DNA from: Geobacteraceae bacterium GWC2_55_20
GTDB lineage: Bacteria; Desulfobacterota; Desulfuromonadia; Geobacterales; Pseudopelobacteraceae
NCBI GenBank assembly: GCA_001802125.1
Contig: MGZK01000115.1
Span: 1 to 34,918, forward strand
Direction: 5' to 3'
DNA: 34,918 nucleotides
This document shows, piece after piece, positions 18,658 to 28,431 of the stretch. Below the pieces are notes generated by a model. The model saw nothing but the letters and a program-made list of their open reading frames with translations. It was not told the origin of the DNA and did not search any database. The position numbers and the translations under genes are program-made. Every line of letters starts with the position of its first letter. Position 1 is the stretch's first letter.

Positions 18658-20964
18658 CTACTCGCTGGTGTAGTCGCAGCCCTCTTTGGGGCATTTCAGG
18701 AACTCGCCCTTGCGCTTGTAGATCTTCTTGACCAGCAACGGGAAGCCGCACTTGGGACAGGGACTTTCAACCGGCAGATCCCACAGCGCGAACTTGCACT
18801 GCGGATAGCGGTTACAGGAATAAAAGAGCTTGCCGAAGCGTGATTTCTTCTCGGTCAGCTCACCTTCCTTGCATTCCGGGCAGACCACGCCGGTGCTTTT
18901 GGGCTTGACCAGCGGCTGGATGTTCTTGCAGGTCGGATAACCGGAACAGGCCAGGTATTTGCCGAAACGACCGTCCTTGATCAGCATCGGCTGCCCGCAT
19001 TTTTCGCACTTTTCCTCGGAAAGGACCGGCTCGGCCAACTCCGCGCCCCCCTCCTGGTCAACGTTGCGGGTATACTTGCACCCTTCCTGGAAACCGGAGC
19101 AGGCGATGAACTTGCCGCGTTTGCCGAGTTTGACTACCAGCGGCTTGCCGCACTCGGGACAGGCCTCGTCGGTGGCCTCGGTGGTCAGGTCGGACTTGCT
19201 GACCTCCCCCTCCTTCTGCTTGAGCAGCGCGATGAACGGCTCCCAGAATTCCTTCAGCAGCGGCTTCCACTCTTTTTCACCGCGCGAGACCTGATCCAGT
19301 TCCTCTTCCAGGCCGGCGGTAAAATTGTAATCGACATATTTTTGAAAATGGGCCGTCAGCAGGTCGCTGACCACCATGCCGACGTCTTCGGGAAAGAAGC
19401 GCTTCTTGTCCAGGCGGGTATACTTGCGCTCGACCAGCGTATTCATGATCGAGGCATAGGTGGAAGGACGACCGATACCGTACTCCTCCAGCGTCTTGAC
19501 CAGCGTCGCCTCGGTGTAGCGCGGCGGCGGTTGGGTGAAGTGCTGTTCCGGCAGGAGCTCGTGCAGCTTCAGGGCAGCCCCCTCGTTCATGGCCGGGAGC
19601 AGCCCTTCCTTCTCCTCATCCTGATCATCCAGCCCTTCGATATACAGCTTCATGAATCCGGGAAAACGGATCACGGTTCCCGCGGCCCGAAGCTTGGCCG
19701 CCCTGGCGCCGGCAAACGGCCCGCCCACGGGAGCAGTGGTCAGGTCGGCGGCAATATCGACCGAGGTCTGGTCCAGCAGCGCCTCGGCCATCTGGCAGGC
19801 CACGGTCCGTTTCCAGATCAGCTCGTAGAGTTTGTATAGATCCGGTGTGAGGAACTTCTTCAGTTCCGCCGGGGTCTTGGCGATGTATGTCGGCCGCACC
19901 GCCTCGTGGGCTTCCTGGGCATTCTTGGTCTTGGTCTTGAAAATGCGCGGCTTGGCCAGCGCGTATTCATTGCCGTAGGCGGCCGAGATCACGTCATGGG
20001 CCTCTTTCAGAGCCTGGTTCGAAAGGTTGACACTGTCGGTACGCATGTAGGTTATCAGACCGACGGTACCCTCCTGGCCGATATCGATGCCCTCGTAGAG
20101 TTTCTGGGCGGTGGACATGGTCTTCTTGGCCGAGAAACCGAGCTTGCGCGACGCTTCCTGCTGGAGCGTCGAGGTTGTAAAGGGGGGCGATGGATTACGC
20201 TTCTTCTCGGTTTTCGTGATCCGGTCAACGCGGTAGCTGCCGGATTGAAGGGCAGCTTTCAGACCAGCGGCGATGTCCTCTCCCGGAATATCGAATTTGC
20301 CGAGTTTTTTGCCGCCAACCTCGGCCAGGCCGGCCTTGAATTCCTGTCCCGGAGCAACGCCCAGACGCGCGGCGATGGTCCAGTATTCCTGTTCGATGAA
20401 GGCCTGGATCTCTTTTTCACGCTCGCAGACCAGCCGCAGCGCCACCGATTGGACACGACCGGCGGAAAGCCCGTAACGGATCTTTTTCCAGAGGAACGGT
20501 GACAGGTTGAAACCGACCAGGTAATCCAGAATGGAACGCGCCTGCTGGGCATCAACCAGTTCATTGGCAATCGAGCGGGGATTCTGTACCGCATGGATGA
20601 TGGCGTCCCTGGTTATCTCATGGAATACGACCCGTTGAATGTTTATACCGGGATTCTTTTTATCCAGTCCCAGCGCGGCCAGCAGATGCCAGGAGATCGC
20701 CTCCCCTTCACGGTCGGGGTCGGTTGCCAGAAGCAGGTTATCCGCCCCCTTGAGCGCTTTTTTGATCGCATCCAGATGTTTCTTGCTCTCCGGCAGAATG
20801 TGGTATTTGGGCTCGAAGCCCTTCTCGATATCCACCGAGCCCTGTTTGCTGGGCAGCGCCCGCACATGGCCGAACGAAGCCAGAACCGTATAGTCCGGGC
20901 CGAGAAATTTTTCTATGGTTTTCCCCTTGGCGGGGGATTCGACGATGACTAGATTATGGGACAT
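18658..20964 (-). CDS. topA: DNA topoisomerase I
   Basis: This encodes a 768-residue type IA topoisomerase that relaxes negative supercoils. The Toprim domain is N-terminal ([16 protein letters not shown]; acidic triad [15 protein letters not shown] near residue 85). The catalytic tyrosine is Tyr306 in [14 protein letters not shown]. The C-terminus has four zinc-ribbon units, each with paired cysteines ([32 protein letters not shown]). The length is normal for a multi-zinc-finger TopA. The start is ATG at 20962-20964 with AAGGA upstream. It lies 70 bp after dprA. Confidence 0.98.
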   Translation of the reverse strand: MSHNLVIVESPAKGKTIEKFLGPDYTVLASFGHVRALPSKQGSVDIEKGFEPKYHILPESKKHLDAIKKALKGADNLLLATDPDREGEAISWHLLAALGLDKKNPGINIQRVVFHEITRDAIIHAVQNPRSIANELVDAQQARSILDYLVGFNLSPFLWKKIRYGLSAGRVQSVALRLVCEREKEIQAFIEQEYWTIAARLGVAPGQEFKAGLAEVGGKKLGKFDIPGEDIAAGLKAALQSGSYRVDRITKTEKKRNPSPPFTTSTLQQEASRKLGFSAKKTMSTAQKLYEGIDIGQEGTVGLITYMRTDSVNLSNQALKEAHDVISAAYGNEYALAKPRIFKTKTKNAQEAHEAVRPTYIAKTPAELKKFLTPDLYKLYELIWKRTVACQMAEALLDQTSVDIAADLTTAPVGGPFAGARAAKLRAAGTVIRFPGFMKLYIEGLDDQDEEKEGLLPAMNEGAALKLHELLPEQHFTQPPPRYTEATLVKTLEEYGIGRPSTYASIMNTLVERKYTRLDKKRFFPEDVGMVVSDLLTAHFQKYVDYNFTAGLEEELDQVSRGEKEWKPLLKEFWEPFIALLKQKEGEVSKSDLTTEATDEACPECGKPLVVKLGKRGKFIACSGFQEGCKYTRNVDQEGGAELAEPVLSEEKCEKCGQPMLIKDGRFGKYLACSGYPTCKNIQPLVKPKSTGVVCPECKEGELTEKKSRFGKLFYSCNRYPQCKFALWDLPVESPCPKCGFPLLVKKIYKRKGEFLKCPKEGCDYTSE

Positions 20965-21034
20965 ATATCCATTATTCCTTTTTCAGTAAGGTTTTACAGT
21001 ACGTTCAGTGATTGAAGTGGGTGGAAAGGCGCGG

Positions 21035-22129
21035 CTATCCTGAGACGGCGTAGTGTGTTCCGGGAAGCGCGGTAACCGCCCCCTTGAGTTCAAGGTGCAG
21101 TAACATAGAGGAAACCTCCCCGGCTGTCAATTCAGTTTGGGAAATGATTTCATCGATATGCAGCGGCGAACGGACCAGCAACTCGTAAATGGCGGCCTCT
21201 TTCGGCAACAGCGCGAAGCTGCGCGGCGGCGGCTGAAACAGCGGCTCATCAATTGACAGCCGCTCGCGCCAGGGCAGTTCCTCAATAATATCCTCGACAC
21301 AGTCCACCAGTTTGGCCCCCTGCTTGATCAGCCGGTTGCAGCCGCGACTGGAGGCGAACGAAATATTGCCGGGCACCGCGAAAACATCACGCCCCTGCTC
21401 CAGCGCATACTGGGCCGTAATCAGCGAGCCGCTGTTCTCGGCCGCTTCGATCACCAGAACTCCGCAGGAGAGCCCGCTGATGATCCGGTTGCGGCGCGGG
21501 AAATTTTCGGCCAGCGGCAGGGTCCCCAGCGGATATTCGGAGATAAGGCACCCCTTGCGGGTCATCTCCTCGAACAGCGCCCTGTTCTCGGGCGGGTAGA
21601 TCCTGTCAATACCGCAGCCCAGCACCCCGATGGTTTTGCCTCCGGCATGCAGCGCGCCCTTGTGGGCGGCCGTATCGACACCGCGGGCCAGGCCGGACAC
21701 CACACATACGCCACGGGCCGCCAGCTCTCCCGACAGTTTCGTGGTGGTCATCAGTCCGTACGAAGTCGCCCGGCGCGATCCGACGACCGCAACGGCGACA
21801 TCGCCGGCAGGCAGGGTACCCTTGACATAGAGGAATGGCGGTGGATCCGGAATCTGGAACAGCACCTTGGGGTAGTCACCGGAGGTGAACATCACCAGTC
21901 GTGCGCCACTGGTTTCAAGACGCCGGCACTCTTCCTCCGCGAACCGTCGCCAGGCTCCGCCCCGGATTTCGTCAATTATCGCGGCCGTCATTCCCCTGAC
22001 GCCGGAGAGTGACGCGGTTGGGGCCGAAAGCGCCGCCTCGGGGGTGTCAAACTTCTCCAGAAGCCGGCGAAAGGTCACATTGCCGACACCTGGAACGGCC
22101 TTGAGAGCTATCCAGTAGAACTCATCCAT
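21035..22129 (-). CDS. dprA: DNA processing protein DprA
   Basis: This encodes a 364-residue DprA/Smf protein, which binds incoming single-stranded DNA and loads RecA during natural transformation. There is an N-terminal helix-hairpin-helix region (LKAVPGVGNVTFRRLLEKF), then the Rossmann-like core with VGSRRATSYG, VSGLARGVDTAAHKGAL, GVLGCGIDRIYPPEN and ENFPRRNRIISGLS, and a C-terminal winged helix (about residues 295-364). The ribosome site before ATG 22127-22129 is weak. It lies just beyond the terminator at 22150-22177, so its own promoter must be close or internal to that gap. Confidence 0.95.
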   Translation of the reverse strand: MDEFYWIALKAVPGVGNVTFRRLLEKFDTPEAALSAPTASLSGVRGMTAAIIDEIRGGAWRRFAEEECRRLETSGARLVMFTSGDYPKVLFQIPDPPPFLYVKGTLPAGDVAVAVVGSRRATSYGLMTTTKLSGELAARGVCVVSGLARGVDTAAHKGALHAGGKTIGVLGCGIDRIYPPENRALFEEMTRKGCLISEYPLGTLPLAENFPRRNRIISGLSCGVLVIEAAENSGSLITAQYALEQGRDVFAVPGNISFASSRGCNRLIKQGAKLVDCVEDIIEELPWRERLSIDEPLFQPPPRSFALLPKEAAIYELLVRSPLHIDEIISQTELTAGEVSSMLLHLELKGAVTALPGTHYAVSG

Positions 22130-22149
22130 ACCTATTCATTCCCGCACAC

Positions 22150-22177
22150 AAAAAAAGACCGGCTACGAACCGGTCTT
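22150..22177 (-). terminator. Rho-independent terminator after the LysM gene
   Basis: An 8-bp stem AAGACCGG/CCGGTCTT (22155-22162 and 22170-22177) with a 7-nt loop is followed on the minus strand by at least six T residues. It lies 15 bp after the LysM gene stop codon and separates it from dprA. Confidence 0.92.
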
Positions 22178-22192
22178 GAATCTTCCAGCCGT

Positions 22193-23206
22193 TTACTTGG
22201 TCATGCTTACGAGCCGGTCACCTTTATAAATTGCATCGATGCTCTTGACCACCAGCGCGGTGGCGACTTTTTTGCCGGTTTCCAGAATCACCAACGCCCC
22301 CAGCAGCTCCTGCGGCAGCTTGTCGATACGCCCTTCGGCATAACGCTGATCGAGGACCACATCCCGCACTATGTAAAGTATGTTGCCTACCTCGGCCCCT
22401 TGCGCGCTTCCCAGGTCGATATAGACGATGTCGCCGGCGGCGATGATACTGATGCCGCTATAGCTGTCGAGGATATATCCCTTGAGCTCCCTGGTAGACA
22501 TCTTGAGTGAAACCTCGCGGCGGCTGCTCCCCTTGTAAGGCAGCAGATACGATCCGGGGCTGATCTCCTTGGAAGACCTGGCAACAACGGCCCGCGAAGA
22601 GTTGCGTTCAAGGTCGGTAAGCTGAAGCGTGCCGAGCGGGATGATTTTGGTTCCCATCACTTCGTTGGTAACCGGATGGGTAACAGTGCTGTCCTTGCGG
22701 AAGATGGAGTACTTTTCGCCCCCCCTGGCGCCCTGTGAAGAACCGATGTCGGTGTAGACGATATCATCGTCACCGGCCAGAATCCGGTCGTTCTGGATTC
22801 CGATCACCATTCCGGCCGGCTTGACGCCGTTTTCAAGGATAAAACCTTCGCTGCCGAAAACCGTGTAGCTCTTTTCGGCGGCAACTTCACGCATCTCCTC
22901 GGCAGCAGGCGCAGGAACGGCTTTTTGCGTAACCGCTACAGGCTGTTCCCTGGGCACGAATTCCAGCCGATCGGGAAAGACCCTCACCTTCTGGCCGGGA
23001 TAGATGAAATGCGGGTTGGTGACCTGGCTGTTATTTGACCACATGTTCGGCCAATAGTTGGGGTCCTTGATAAATCGCTCCGAAATTCCCCAGAGCGTAT
23101 CGCCCTGCTTGATCACATAGATGGTCGGTTCTTCCCGTTGCGCCGCCTGTACAAAGCAAGGGATCGTGACCAGCGCCAGAAGAAGCAGCAATATTCTTGT
23201 TTTCAT
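22193..23206 (-). CDS. LysM-domain cell-envelope protein
   Basis: This encodes a 337-residue exported protein. A signal peptide (MKTRILLLLLALVTIPCFVQ, then AAQ) is followed by one LysM peptidoglycan-binding domain (IYVIKQGDTLWGISERFIKD, then NPHFIYPGQKVRVF). The remaining 240 residues have no recognised catalytic motif and contain repeated short beta-rich segments (for example IVYTDIGSSQGARGGEKYSI and DIVYIDLGSAQGAEVGNILY), suggesting an internal duplication. The start is ATG 23204-23206, preceded by GAGGTG. It lies 68 bp after the CpoB-like gene and ends at a terminator. A role in envelope maintenance is inferred. Confidence 0.82.
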   Translation of the reverse strand: MKTRILLLLLALVTIPCFVQAAQREEPTIYVIKQGDTLWGISERFIKDPNYWPNMWSNNSQVTNPHFIYPGQKVRVFPDRLEFVPREQPVAVTQKAVPAPAAEEMREVAAEKSYTVFGSEGFILENGVKPAGMVIGIQNDRILAGDDDIVYTDIGSSQGARGGEKYSIFRKDSTVTHPVTNEVMGTKIIPLGTLQLTDLERNSSRAVVARSSKEISPGSYLLPYKGSSRREVSLKMSTRELKGYILDSYSGISIIAAGDIVYIDLGSAQGAEVGNILYIVRDVVLDQRYAEGRIDKLPQELLGALVILETGKKVATALVVKSIDAIYKGDRLVSMTK

Positions 23207-23274
23207 ACAATGCACCTCGTATGCACTAGGAGTTGAAGACCGGATGCCTGGAGAAAAAGAGCCGGTTCAGGCTG

Positions 23275-24003
23275 TCAATTCGAGTTCAATCGTTCCCGCG
23301 CCTTTATTGCGGCGGGACTGCTGGGATAAGACTTGATCAGTTTCTCGTATATGGCCAGCGCCTTGTCCTTTTCCTTCATCGCGGCCAGCGTATACCCCAG
23401 TTTCAACATGGCATCCGGCGCCTTGGAGCTGGTGGGGTGATTTTCGGCCACCCTGGAGAAAGCTTCCCTGGCCTTGGGCAGATCGGACAGGCTGTAATGG
23501 CACTCGCCGATCCAGTAAATCGCGTTGGCCGTGTATTCGCTCTGGGGGTTGGCCTTCAGGAATGCCTCAAAGGCCTTGATGGCATCGGCAAAATTGTTGG
23601 CGCTGTAATAACCGAACGCCTTGACATAACCGGCTGGCGGACCGGAGTCCTGAGACGTCCTCGAAGCGGGGGCCGGGTTGACGACCTCAACCTTGGGCGT
23701 TGAAATCTGCTGGGACAGCAGCGCCACTTTTACCTTGAGCTCATCCTGAGAGGCCCGCAATTCCTGAACGGCCTCCTGCAGCTGTTTGAGCTGGGCCGCT
23801 GTCAGGCTGAAGCGGTCGTCCTGGCCATGGATCTGGGCGGCAAGCTCGTTCTGACGCTGCTCACTCTTTTTTCCGGACTGGATCAGATGCTCGATCTTGG
23901 CCTCGGCCTCGCTCTGACGCTTGACTACCAGGTCATTTGCGGCACAACCGGTCAGGGCGAAACAAACGGAAATAATTGCGGTCTTACGGATGCCAAAAGG
24001 CAT
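23275..24003 (-). CDS. CpoB/YbgF-like TPR lipoprotein
   Basis: This encodes a 242-residue protein with a lipoprotein signal (lipobox LTGC, cysteine near residue 20). It is followed by a coiled coil (about residues 35-105) and a C-terminal TPR domain with three repeats (GYYSANNFADAIKAFEAFLK, AIYWIGECHYSLSDLPKARE, AMLKLGYTLAAMKEKDKALA). This is the plan of YbgF/CpoB, which links the Tol-Pal system with peptidoglycan synthesis. The classical homologue is periplasmic, whereas this one carries a lipobox. The tol-pal genes are not in view. It is the first gene of a two-gene unit with the LysM protein. Confidence 0.85.
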   Translation of the reverse strand: MPFGIRKTAIISVCFALTGCAANDLVVKRQSEAEAKIEHLIQSGKKSEQRQNELAAQIHGQDDRFSLTAAQLKQLQEAVQELRASQDELKVKVALLSQQISTPKVEVVNPAPASRTSQDSGPPAGYVKAFGYYSANNFADAIKAFEAFLKANPQSEYTANAIYWIGECHYSLSDLPKAREAFSRVAENHPTSSKAPDAMLKLGYTLAAMKEKDKALAIYEKLIKSYPSSPAAIKARERLNSN

Positions 24004-24030
24004 AATCCCCCCATTTAACGGAAGTTTTTC

Positions 24031-24061
24031 ATAATAAAAGCGATATGGATCTCTTTGTCAA
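24031..24061 (-). promoter_or_regulatory. Putative sigma70 promoter of the CpoB-like/LysM unit
   Basis: Minus-strand TTGACA (24056-24061) is followed at 17-18 nt by TTTATT or TTATTA (24032-24038), about 28 nt before the start codon. Confidence 0.6.
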
Positions 24062-24150
24062 GTGAAAGCTGCCTTTTCGGTTTTATTGGTATGCCGATTA
24101 TGCTAGCATCCACACTCTTGCACTGCAACTATTCATTGACCGGAAATCCC

Positions 24151-25386
24151 GTGAAAAAACCAGAACTGCTGGCTCCGGCCGGAAACATGGAAAAACTGAG
24201 GATCGCCATCCACTATGGCGCCGACGCCGTCTACATGGGCGGGCAGGCCTTCGGATTGCGCAATATGGCGGATAATTTTTCAGTCGAGGAGATGTCTACC
24301 GCGCTGGATTTCTGCCATGAACGAGACGTCAAGGCCTACCTGACCATCAACAGCTATCCCCGCAACGAAGCGCTGCCACAACTGGAACAGTACCTGGAGC
24401 AGGTGGCAAAGCTGCCGTTCGACGCCTACATCGTCGCCGACCCGGGTGTAATCGACGCGGTCCGCCAGATTTCGCCGCAACGCGAGCTGCACCTGTCAAC
24501 CCAGGCCAACACCATCAACTGGCGCAGCGCCAGCTTCTGGCGGAAACAGGGCATCGCCCGGATCAACATGGCCCGCGAAATGAGCCTGGACAACATCCGC
24601 GAGACGGTGAAAGCGGTTCCGGGGATGGAATTTGAGGCCTTCGTACATGGCGCGCTCTGCATCTCCTACTCCGGCCGCTGCCTGATCTCCAGCATGCTCA
24701 CCGGCCGGGACGCCAACCAGGGCGAATGCACCCATCCCTGCCGCTGGAGCTACCACCTGGTGGAGGAATCCCGCCCCGGCGAATACTTCCCGGTAGTGGA
24801 GGACGAAAACGGCACTTTTATCTTCAACTCCCGCGACCTCTGCCTGCTGGAACAGATTCCGGCCCTGGTCGAAAGCGGCGTCAGCTCGCTCAAGATCGAG
24901 GGGCGCATGAAGGGCATCAACTATGTCGCCTCGGTGCTGCGCGTCTACCGCCAGGCGCTGGACGAATACTGCATGGACCCCTCCGGCTGGAGCTGCCGGC
25001 CGGAATGGATGGAGGAGTTGACCAAACTGAGCCACCGCGGCTACACCACCGGCTTTTTGTTCGGCGAACCGCGCAACGTCGGCCAGGAATACCTGTCGGC
25101 CTACATCCGCAGCCACGAATTCGTGGGCGTGGTCGATGAGCTCCGCACGGACGGAACGATCCTGGTCGGCGTCCGCAACCGGATCCGGAACGGCGACCGG
25201 CTGGAGCTGATCGGCCCCGGCATGAGGGCCGAATCGTTCGACATGCCTCCTTTCTCAATACTGACAGAACGCGGCGCGCTGGAAACCGCCGCAGTTGCCA
25301 ACCCGAACCAGCGCATGCTGCTGAAGCTGCCGTTCCCGGTGGCGGCCGGCGACCTGCTCCGCCGTGAGAAGGAGGGAACGGCATGA
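24151..25386 (+). CDS. U32-family protein (RNA hydroxylation, TrhP/RlhA-like)
   Basis: This encodes a 411-residue protein of the peptidase U32 family. The family signature EAFVHGALCISYSGRCLIS is intact and is followed by the second cysteine pair GECTHPC. The N-terminus PELLAPAGNMEKL and DAVYMGGQAFGLR are typical. Members once called collagenases are now known to include prephenate-dependent RNA hydroxylation proteins (TrhP for tRNA, RlhA for 23S rRNA), the likeliest role; ubiquinone-hydroxylation UbiU/UbiV are other relatives. The start is the GTG at 24151-24153, which gives the usual N-terminus; the frame remains open to 24055 but the added residues are not family-like. It overlaps the next gene by ATGA. 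Confidence 0.88.
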   Translation: MKKPELLAPAGNMEKLRIAIHYGADAVYMGGQAFGLRNMADNFSVEEMSTALDFCHERDVKAYLTINSYPRNEALPQLEQYLEQVAKLPFDAYIVADPGVIDAVRQISPQRELHLSTQANTINWRSASFWRKQGIARINMAREMSLDNIRETVKAVPGMEFEAFVHGALCISYSGRCLISSMLTGRDANQGECTHPCRWSYHLVEESRPGEYFPVVEDENGTFIFNSRDLCLLEQIPALVESGVSSLKIEGRMKGINYVASVLRVYRQALDEYCMDPSGWSCRPEWMEELTKLSHRGYTTGFLFGEPRNVGQEYLSAYIRSHEFVGVVDELRTDGTILVGVRNRIRNGDRLELIGPGMRAESFDMPPFSILTERGALETAAVANPNQRMLLKLPFPVAAGDLLRREKEGTA

Positions 25387-27107
25387 GGGATCTCAAGGTC
25401 TACTCCAAGAGCGGCCATGACGGCTGGCTGCGAGACATGCTGCTGATCATGATCGTGCTGGGCATCCCCTTCCTGCAATTTCTGGGTTCGCTGCCGCTGA
25501 TCGACCCGGATGAGGGGCGCTACGCCGAAATCCCGCGTGAAATGCTGGAGCGCTGGGACTTCATCACGCCGACCCTGAATTACGTGCACTACTTCGAAAA
25601 ACCGCCGCTGTTGTACTGGCTGAACGCGGCCTCGATGAAACTGTTCGGTCTGAACGAATTCGCGGCCCGCCTGCCGTCGGCGCTGAGCGGCCTGGCGACG
25701 GTGCTGGCAACCTACGTCATCGCCCGCCGCCTCTACGATCGCCGCATTGCGCTGATTTCAGCGCTGATCCTGGCGACCTCGGCCGGCTTCGTGCTGCAGT
25801 CGCGCATCATCCTGACAGACATGCTGCTGACCTTCTGCCTGACGGCTGCGCTGGGTTCATTCATCGTGGCCGCATCGCGGGAGAAGCATCGGGACAGCTC
25901 GCTTCCCTGGCACCTGTTCTACCTGTTTTCCGCATTGGCGGTGCTGGCCAAGGGGCTGATCGGATTCGTTTTCCCGGCCGGTATAATCTTTTTCTACATG
26001 CTGCTGGGGCATGAGTGGCGCACACTGAAACGGATGCGCCTCTTAAGCGGAATGTTGCTGTTCCTGGCGGTGACGGCGCCATGGTTCGTCGCCGTCTCGC
26101 TCAGCAACCCCGAGTTTGCCCGGTTTTTCTTTATCCATGAACACTTCGAGCGTTTTACCAGCACGGTTCACGGCCGTTCCCAACCGGTCTGGTTTTTCAT
26201 ACCGGTGCTGGCCGGCACCATGCTGCCCTGGTCGTTCTTCATTCCGGGAGCGCTGGGACGCGCCTGGCGCAACCGCCATCACGATGGGTTGCCGGGGCTG
26301 TTCCTGCTGATCTGGAGCGTGCTGATCTTCCTGTTTTTCTCCAAATCCAACTCCAAGCTGGTGCCCTACCTGCTGCCCATCTTCCCGCCGCTGGCCATAA
26401 TGATTTCCGAACGGTTCTGCTCCCTGCTGGAGGGGCGCGGACGCGAGATCAAGCTGGCAGCGCTCATGCTGGGTTCCATCCTGTTGCTGCTCGGCTGCGG
26501 GGCCATCGGCTACTCCAACCTGTCTCAGGTGGCGGCTGCCATAACCGCGCTGATTCCCTCCCTGGCGGCGCCGCTGAAGCAGTTCGTCACATATGCCCCG
26601 GTAGTCTCAAGTGCGGCCGGGCTGGCGATCGGCGCGCTGTTCCTGCTGCAGGGAGCAGTGCTGCTGTTCTCGGCCGGAAAGGATCCGATGCGGATCGTGA
26701 TCGTGCTCTGCCTGGCCTCTTTCCTGCTCGAAATCCTGGTTCCGCACATGATCATGGGTAATATAGCCAGCAGCGAATCGCCGCGCGACCTGGCAATGAA
26801 AGTCCGTGAACTGGCCAGACCGGAAAGCCGCATCGTCACCGTCGGCCCGATGCAGGCGGTCTCCTGGTATACCGGACGCAGGGTGCTGGTGACCGGCAAC
26901 CCGGATGAGCTGACCTTCGGCAGCAAGCAGGGGGATCAATCGGCCTGGTTCCCGGACCAGCAAGCGCTGCTGCGGCTCTGGAGCGGACCGGAGCATGTAC
27001 TGCTGATACTTAAAAAGCGGGAGCTCGAAGCTCTCGCTCCGCTGTTGAAACCGCAGGCACACATTGCGATGGAATCGGGGCGACGGATGCTGATCAGCAA
27101 CCGCTGA
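25383..27107 (+). CDS. ArnT-like membrane glycosyltransferase (GT83/PMT superfamily)
   Basis: This encodes a 574-residue integral membrane protein with about 11-13 hydrophobic segments. The first periplasmic loop has the catalytic pattern IDPDEGRYAEIPREMLER, then HYFEKPPLLYWLNAASMKLF, closely matching ArnT, which transfers 4-amino-4-deoxy-L-arabinose from undecaprenyl phosphate to lipid A. It starts at an ATGA overlap with the U32 gene. An ArnB-like aminotransferase lies 5 kb downstream on the same strand, supporting an amino-sugar donor. The actual sugar is not known. Confidence 0.85.
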   Translation: MRDLKVYSKSGHDGWLRDMLLIMIVLGIPFLQFLGSLPLIDPDEGRYAEIPREMLERWDFITPTLNYVHYFEKPPLLYWLNAASMKLFGLNEFAARLPSALSGLATVLATYVIARRLYDRRIALISALILATSAGFVLQSRIILTDMLLTFCLTAALGSFIVAASREKHRDSSLPWHLFYLFSALAVLAKGLIGFVFPAGIIFFYMLLGHEWRTLKRMRLLSGMLLFLAVTAPWFVAVSLSNPEFARFFFIHEHFERFTSTVHGRSQPVWFFIPVLAGTMLPWSFFIPGALGRAWRNRHHDGLPGLFLLIWSVLIFLFFSKSNSKLVPYLLPIFPPLAIMISERFCSLLEGRGREIKLAALMLGSILLLLGCGAIGYSNLSQVAAAITALIPSLAAPLKQFVTYAPVVSSAAGLAIGALFLLQGAVLLFSAGKDPMRIVIVLCLASFLLEILVPHMIMGNIASSESPRDLAMKVRELARPESRIVTVGPMQAVSWYTGRRVLVTGNPDELTFGSKQGDQSAWFPDQQALLRLWSGPEHVLLILKKRELEALAPLLKPQAHIAMESGRRMLISNR

Positions 27108-27178
27108 TAGATATGACATTTGTTGAAAGAAAAATTAGGCCATGCTGGCGAGATCCAAATATATAACGTATATTGAAA

Positions 27179-27206
27179 TTGATATTTTCGATTTTCATGG
27201 TATTTT
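27179..27206 (+). promoter_or_regulatory. Putative promoter of the ATPase gene, close to the start codon
   Basis: TTGATA (27179-27184) and TATTTT (27201-27206) are separated by 16 nt in the A+T-rich gap after the ArnT-like gene. The expected transcription start would fall at or next to the ATG at 27213, where no ribosome site is visible. Confidence 0.4.
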
Positions 27207-27212
27207 AACATT

Positions 27213-28355
27213 ATGATCGCCAGAACTCATTCAAAAACACTGCTTGAAACTGCCCTTTCACGCAGCAGAATTACTCTCATGATCGGCCCGCGCCAGTGCG
27301 GCAAGACTACACTTGCCAGGCAGTTTGTACCAAGCGATTCAGCAAACTACTTCGATCTGGAGGATCCGGTTTCACTGGCGCGACTGGAAGAACCAATGAC
27401 CGCCCTTGCCCCGCTTACTGGCCTTGTGGTTATTGACGAAGTCCAGCGCCGACCGGAATTATTTCCTGTGTTGAGGGTGCTGGCCGACCGCCTGCCGCTG
27501 CCGGCGCGCTTCCTTATCCTGGGAAGCGCCGCCCCCGAACTGCTGCGACAGTCATCCGAATCACTGGCCGGTCGAATGGAAATTGTCTCGATGTCCGGTT
27601 TTTCACTCGCTGAAGTAGGGATCGAACAACAATCATGCCACTGGCTTCGTGGGGGCTTCCCCTGTTCGTATCTGGCAACATCGGATCATGACAGCTTTGC
27701 CTGGCTCAAGAGTTTTACCCTTACCCTTGTCGAGCGGGATATCCCACAGCTCGGTGTCGGAGTTCCCTCTGCCATGCTCATCCGTTTCTGGACCATGCTG
27801 GCCCATTGTCACGGTCAGATATGGAATGCCGCGCCTCCGGCACGTTCTCTCGGTGTCAGTGAACCAACGGTCAGACGCTACCTTGATCTGCTCGAAGGAG
27901 TGTTCATGGTGCGTCAGCTTCAGCCCTGGCATGCCAATTTGAAAAAACGGCAGGTCAAGTCCCCCAAGATATATTTCCGTGACACCGGGGTGTTGCACTA
28001 CCTGCTCGGTATCCGCGGAGACCGCGAATTGCTGAATCATCCTGCCTGCGGTGCATCATGGGAAGGATATGCCATAGAGGAAGCGATACGGGTTGTTTCC
28101 CCTGACGAAGCATATTTCTGGGCCACTCATAATGGCGCGGAACTTGATCTGCTGCTGGTGAAAAACGGGCTTCGCATCGGTATCGAGTGTAAGCGCTCCG
28201 ACGCCCCGCGCTTGACTCCGTCCATGCGAACAGCCCTTTCGGACCTGGAACTCGACCGTTTGGTTGTAATTTATCCCGGAATTCAACGTTATTCCCTGGC
28301 CGAAGGAGTGGAAGTGTTACCTCTGGTTGAGCTTGCCGGCCTGCTGGAGTTATAA
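27213..28355 (+). CDS. AAA-type ATPase with DUF4143 / nuclease-like C-terminus
   Basis: This encodes a 380-residue protein. Residues 20-40 hold the Walker A motif (IGPRQCGKTT) and 71-80 the Walker B region (LVVIDEVQRR). The sensor-like segment LILGSAAPELLRQSSESLAG follows, and a winged-helix region (LGVSEPTVRRYLDLLEG) near 214-230. The C-terminal part matches the DUF4143 type and contains AELD at 309-312 and ECK at 325-327, the spacing of a PD-(D/E)xK core. The function of this widespread family is not known; members are often in mobile or accessory DNA. There is no clear ribosome site. It stands alone, 76 bp before the restriction endonuclease gene. Confidence 0.85.
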   Translation: MIARTHSKTLLETALSRSRITLMIGPRQCGKTTLARQFVPSDSANYFDLEDPVSLARLEEPMTALAPLTGLVVIDEVQRRPELFPVLRVLADRLPLPARFLILGSAAPELLRQSSESLAGRMEIVSMSGFSLAEVGIEQQSCHWLRGGFPCSYLATSDHDSFAWLKSFTLTLVERDIPQLGVGVPSAMLIRFWTMLAHCHGQIWNAAPPARSLGVSEPTVRRYLDLLEGVFMVRQLQPWHANLKKRQVKSPKIYFRDTGVLHYLLGIRGDRELLNHPACGASWEGYAIEEAIRVVSPDEAYFWATHNGAELDLLLVKNGLRIGIECKRSDAPRLTPSMRTALSDLELDRLVVIYPGIQRYSLAEGVEVLPLVELAGLLEL

Positions 28356-28431
28356 AGGCAAATCCCCAACCTGCGATTCCGCTATATAAAATGATAGAAC
28401 AGAGCTTAGTGATATACTATCCGGAGACCGC

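Noticed and set aside
24496-25116. A 206-codon minus-strand frame opposite the U32 gene
   Set aside because: The Ala/Gly/Val/Asp-rich composition is typical of the reverse strand of a G+C-rich gene; the U32 signature is on the plus strand.
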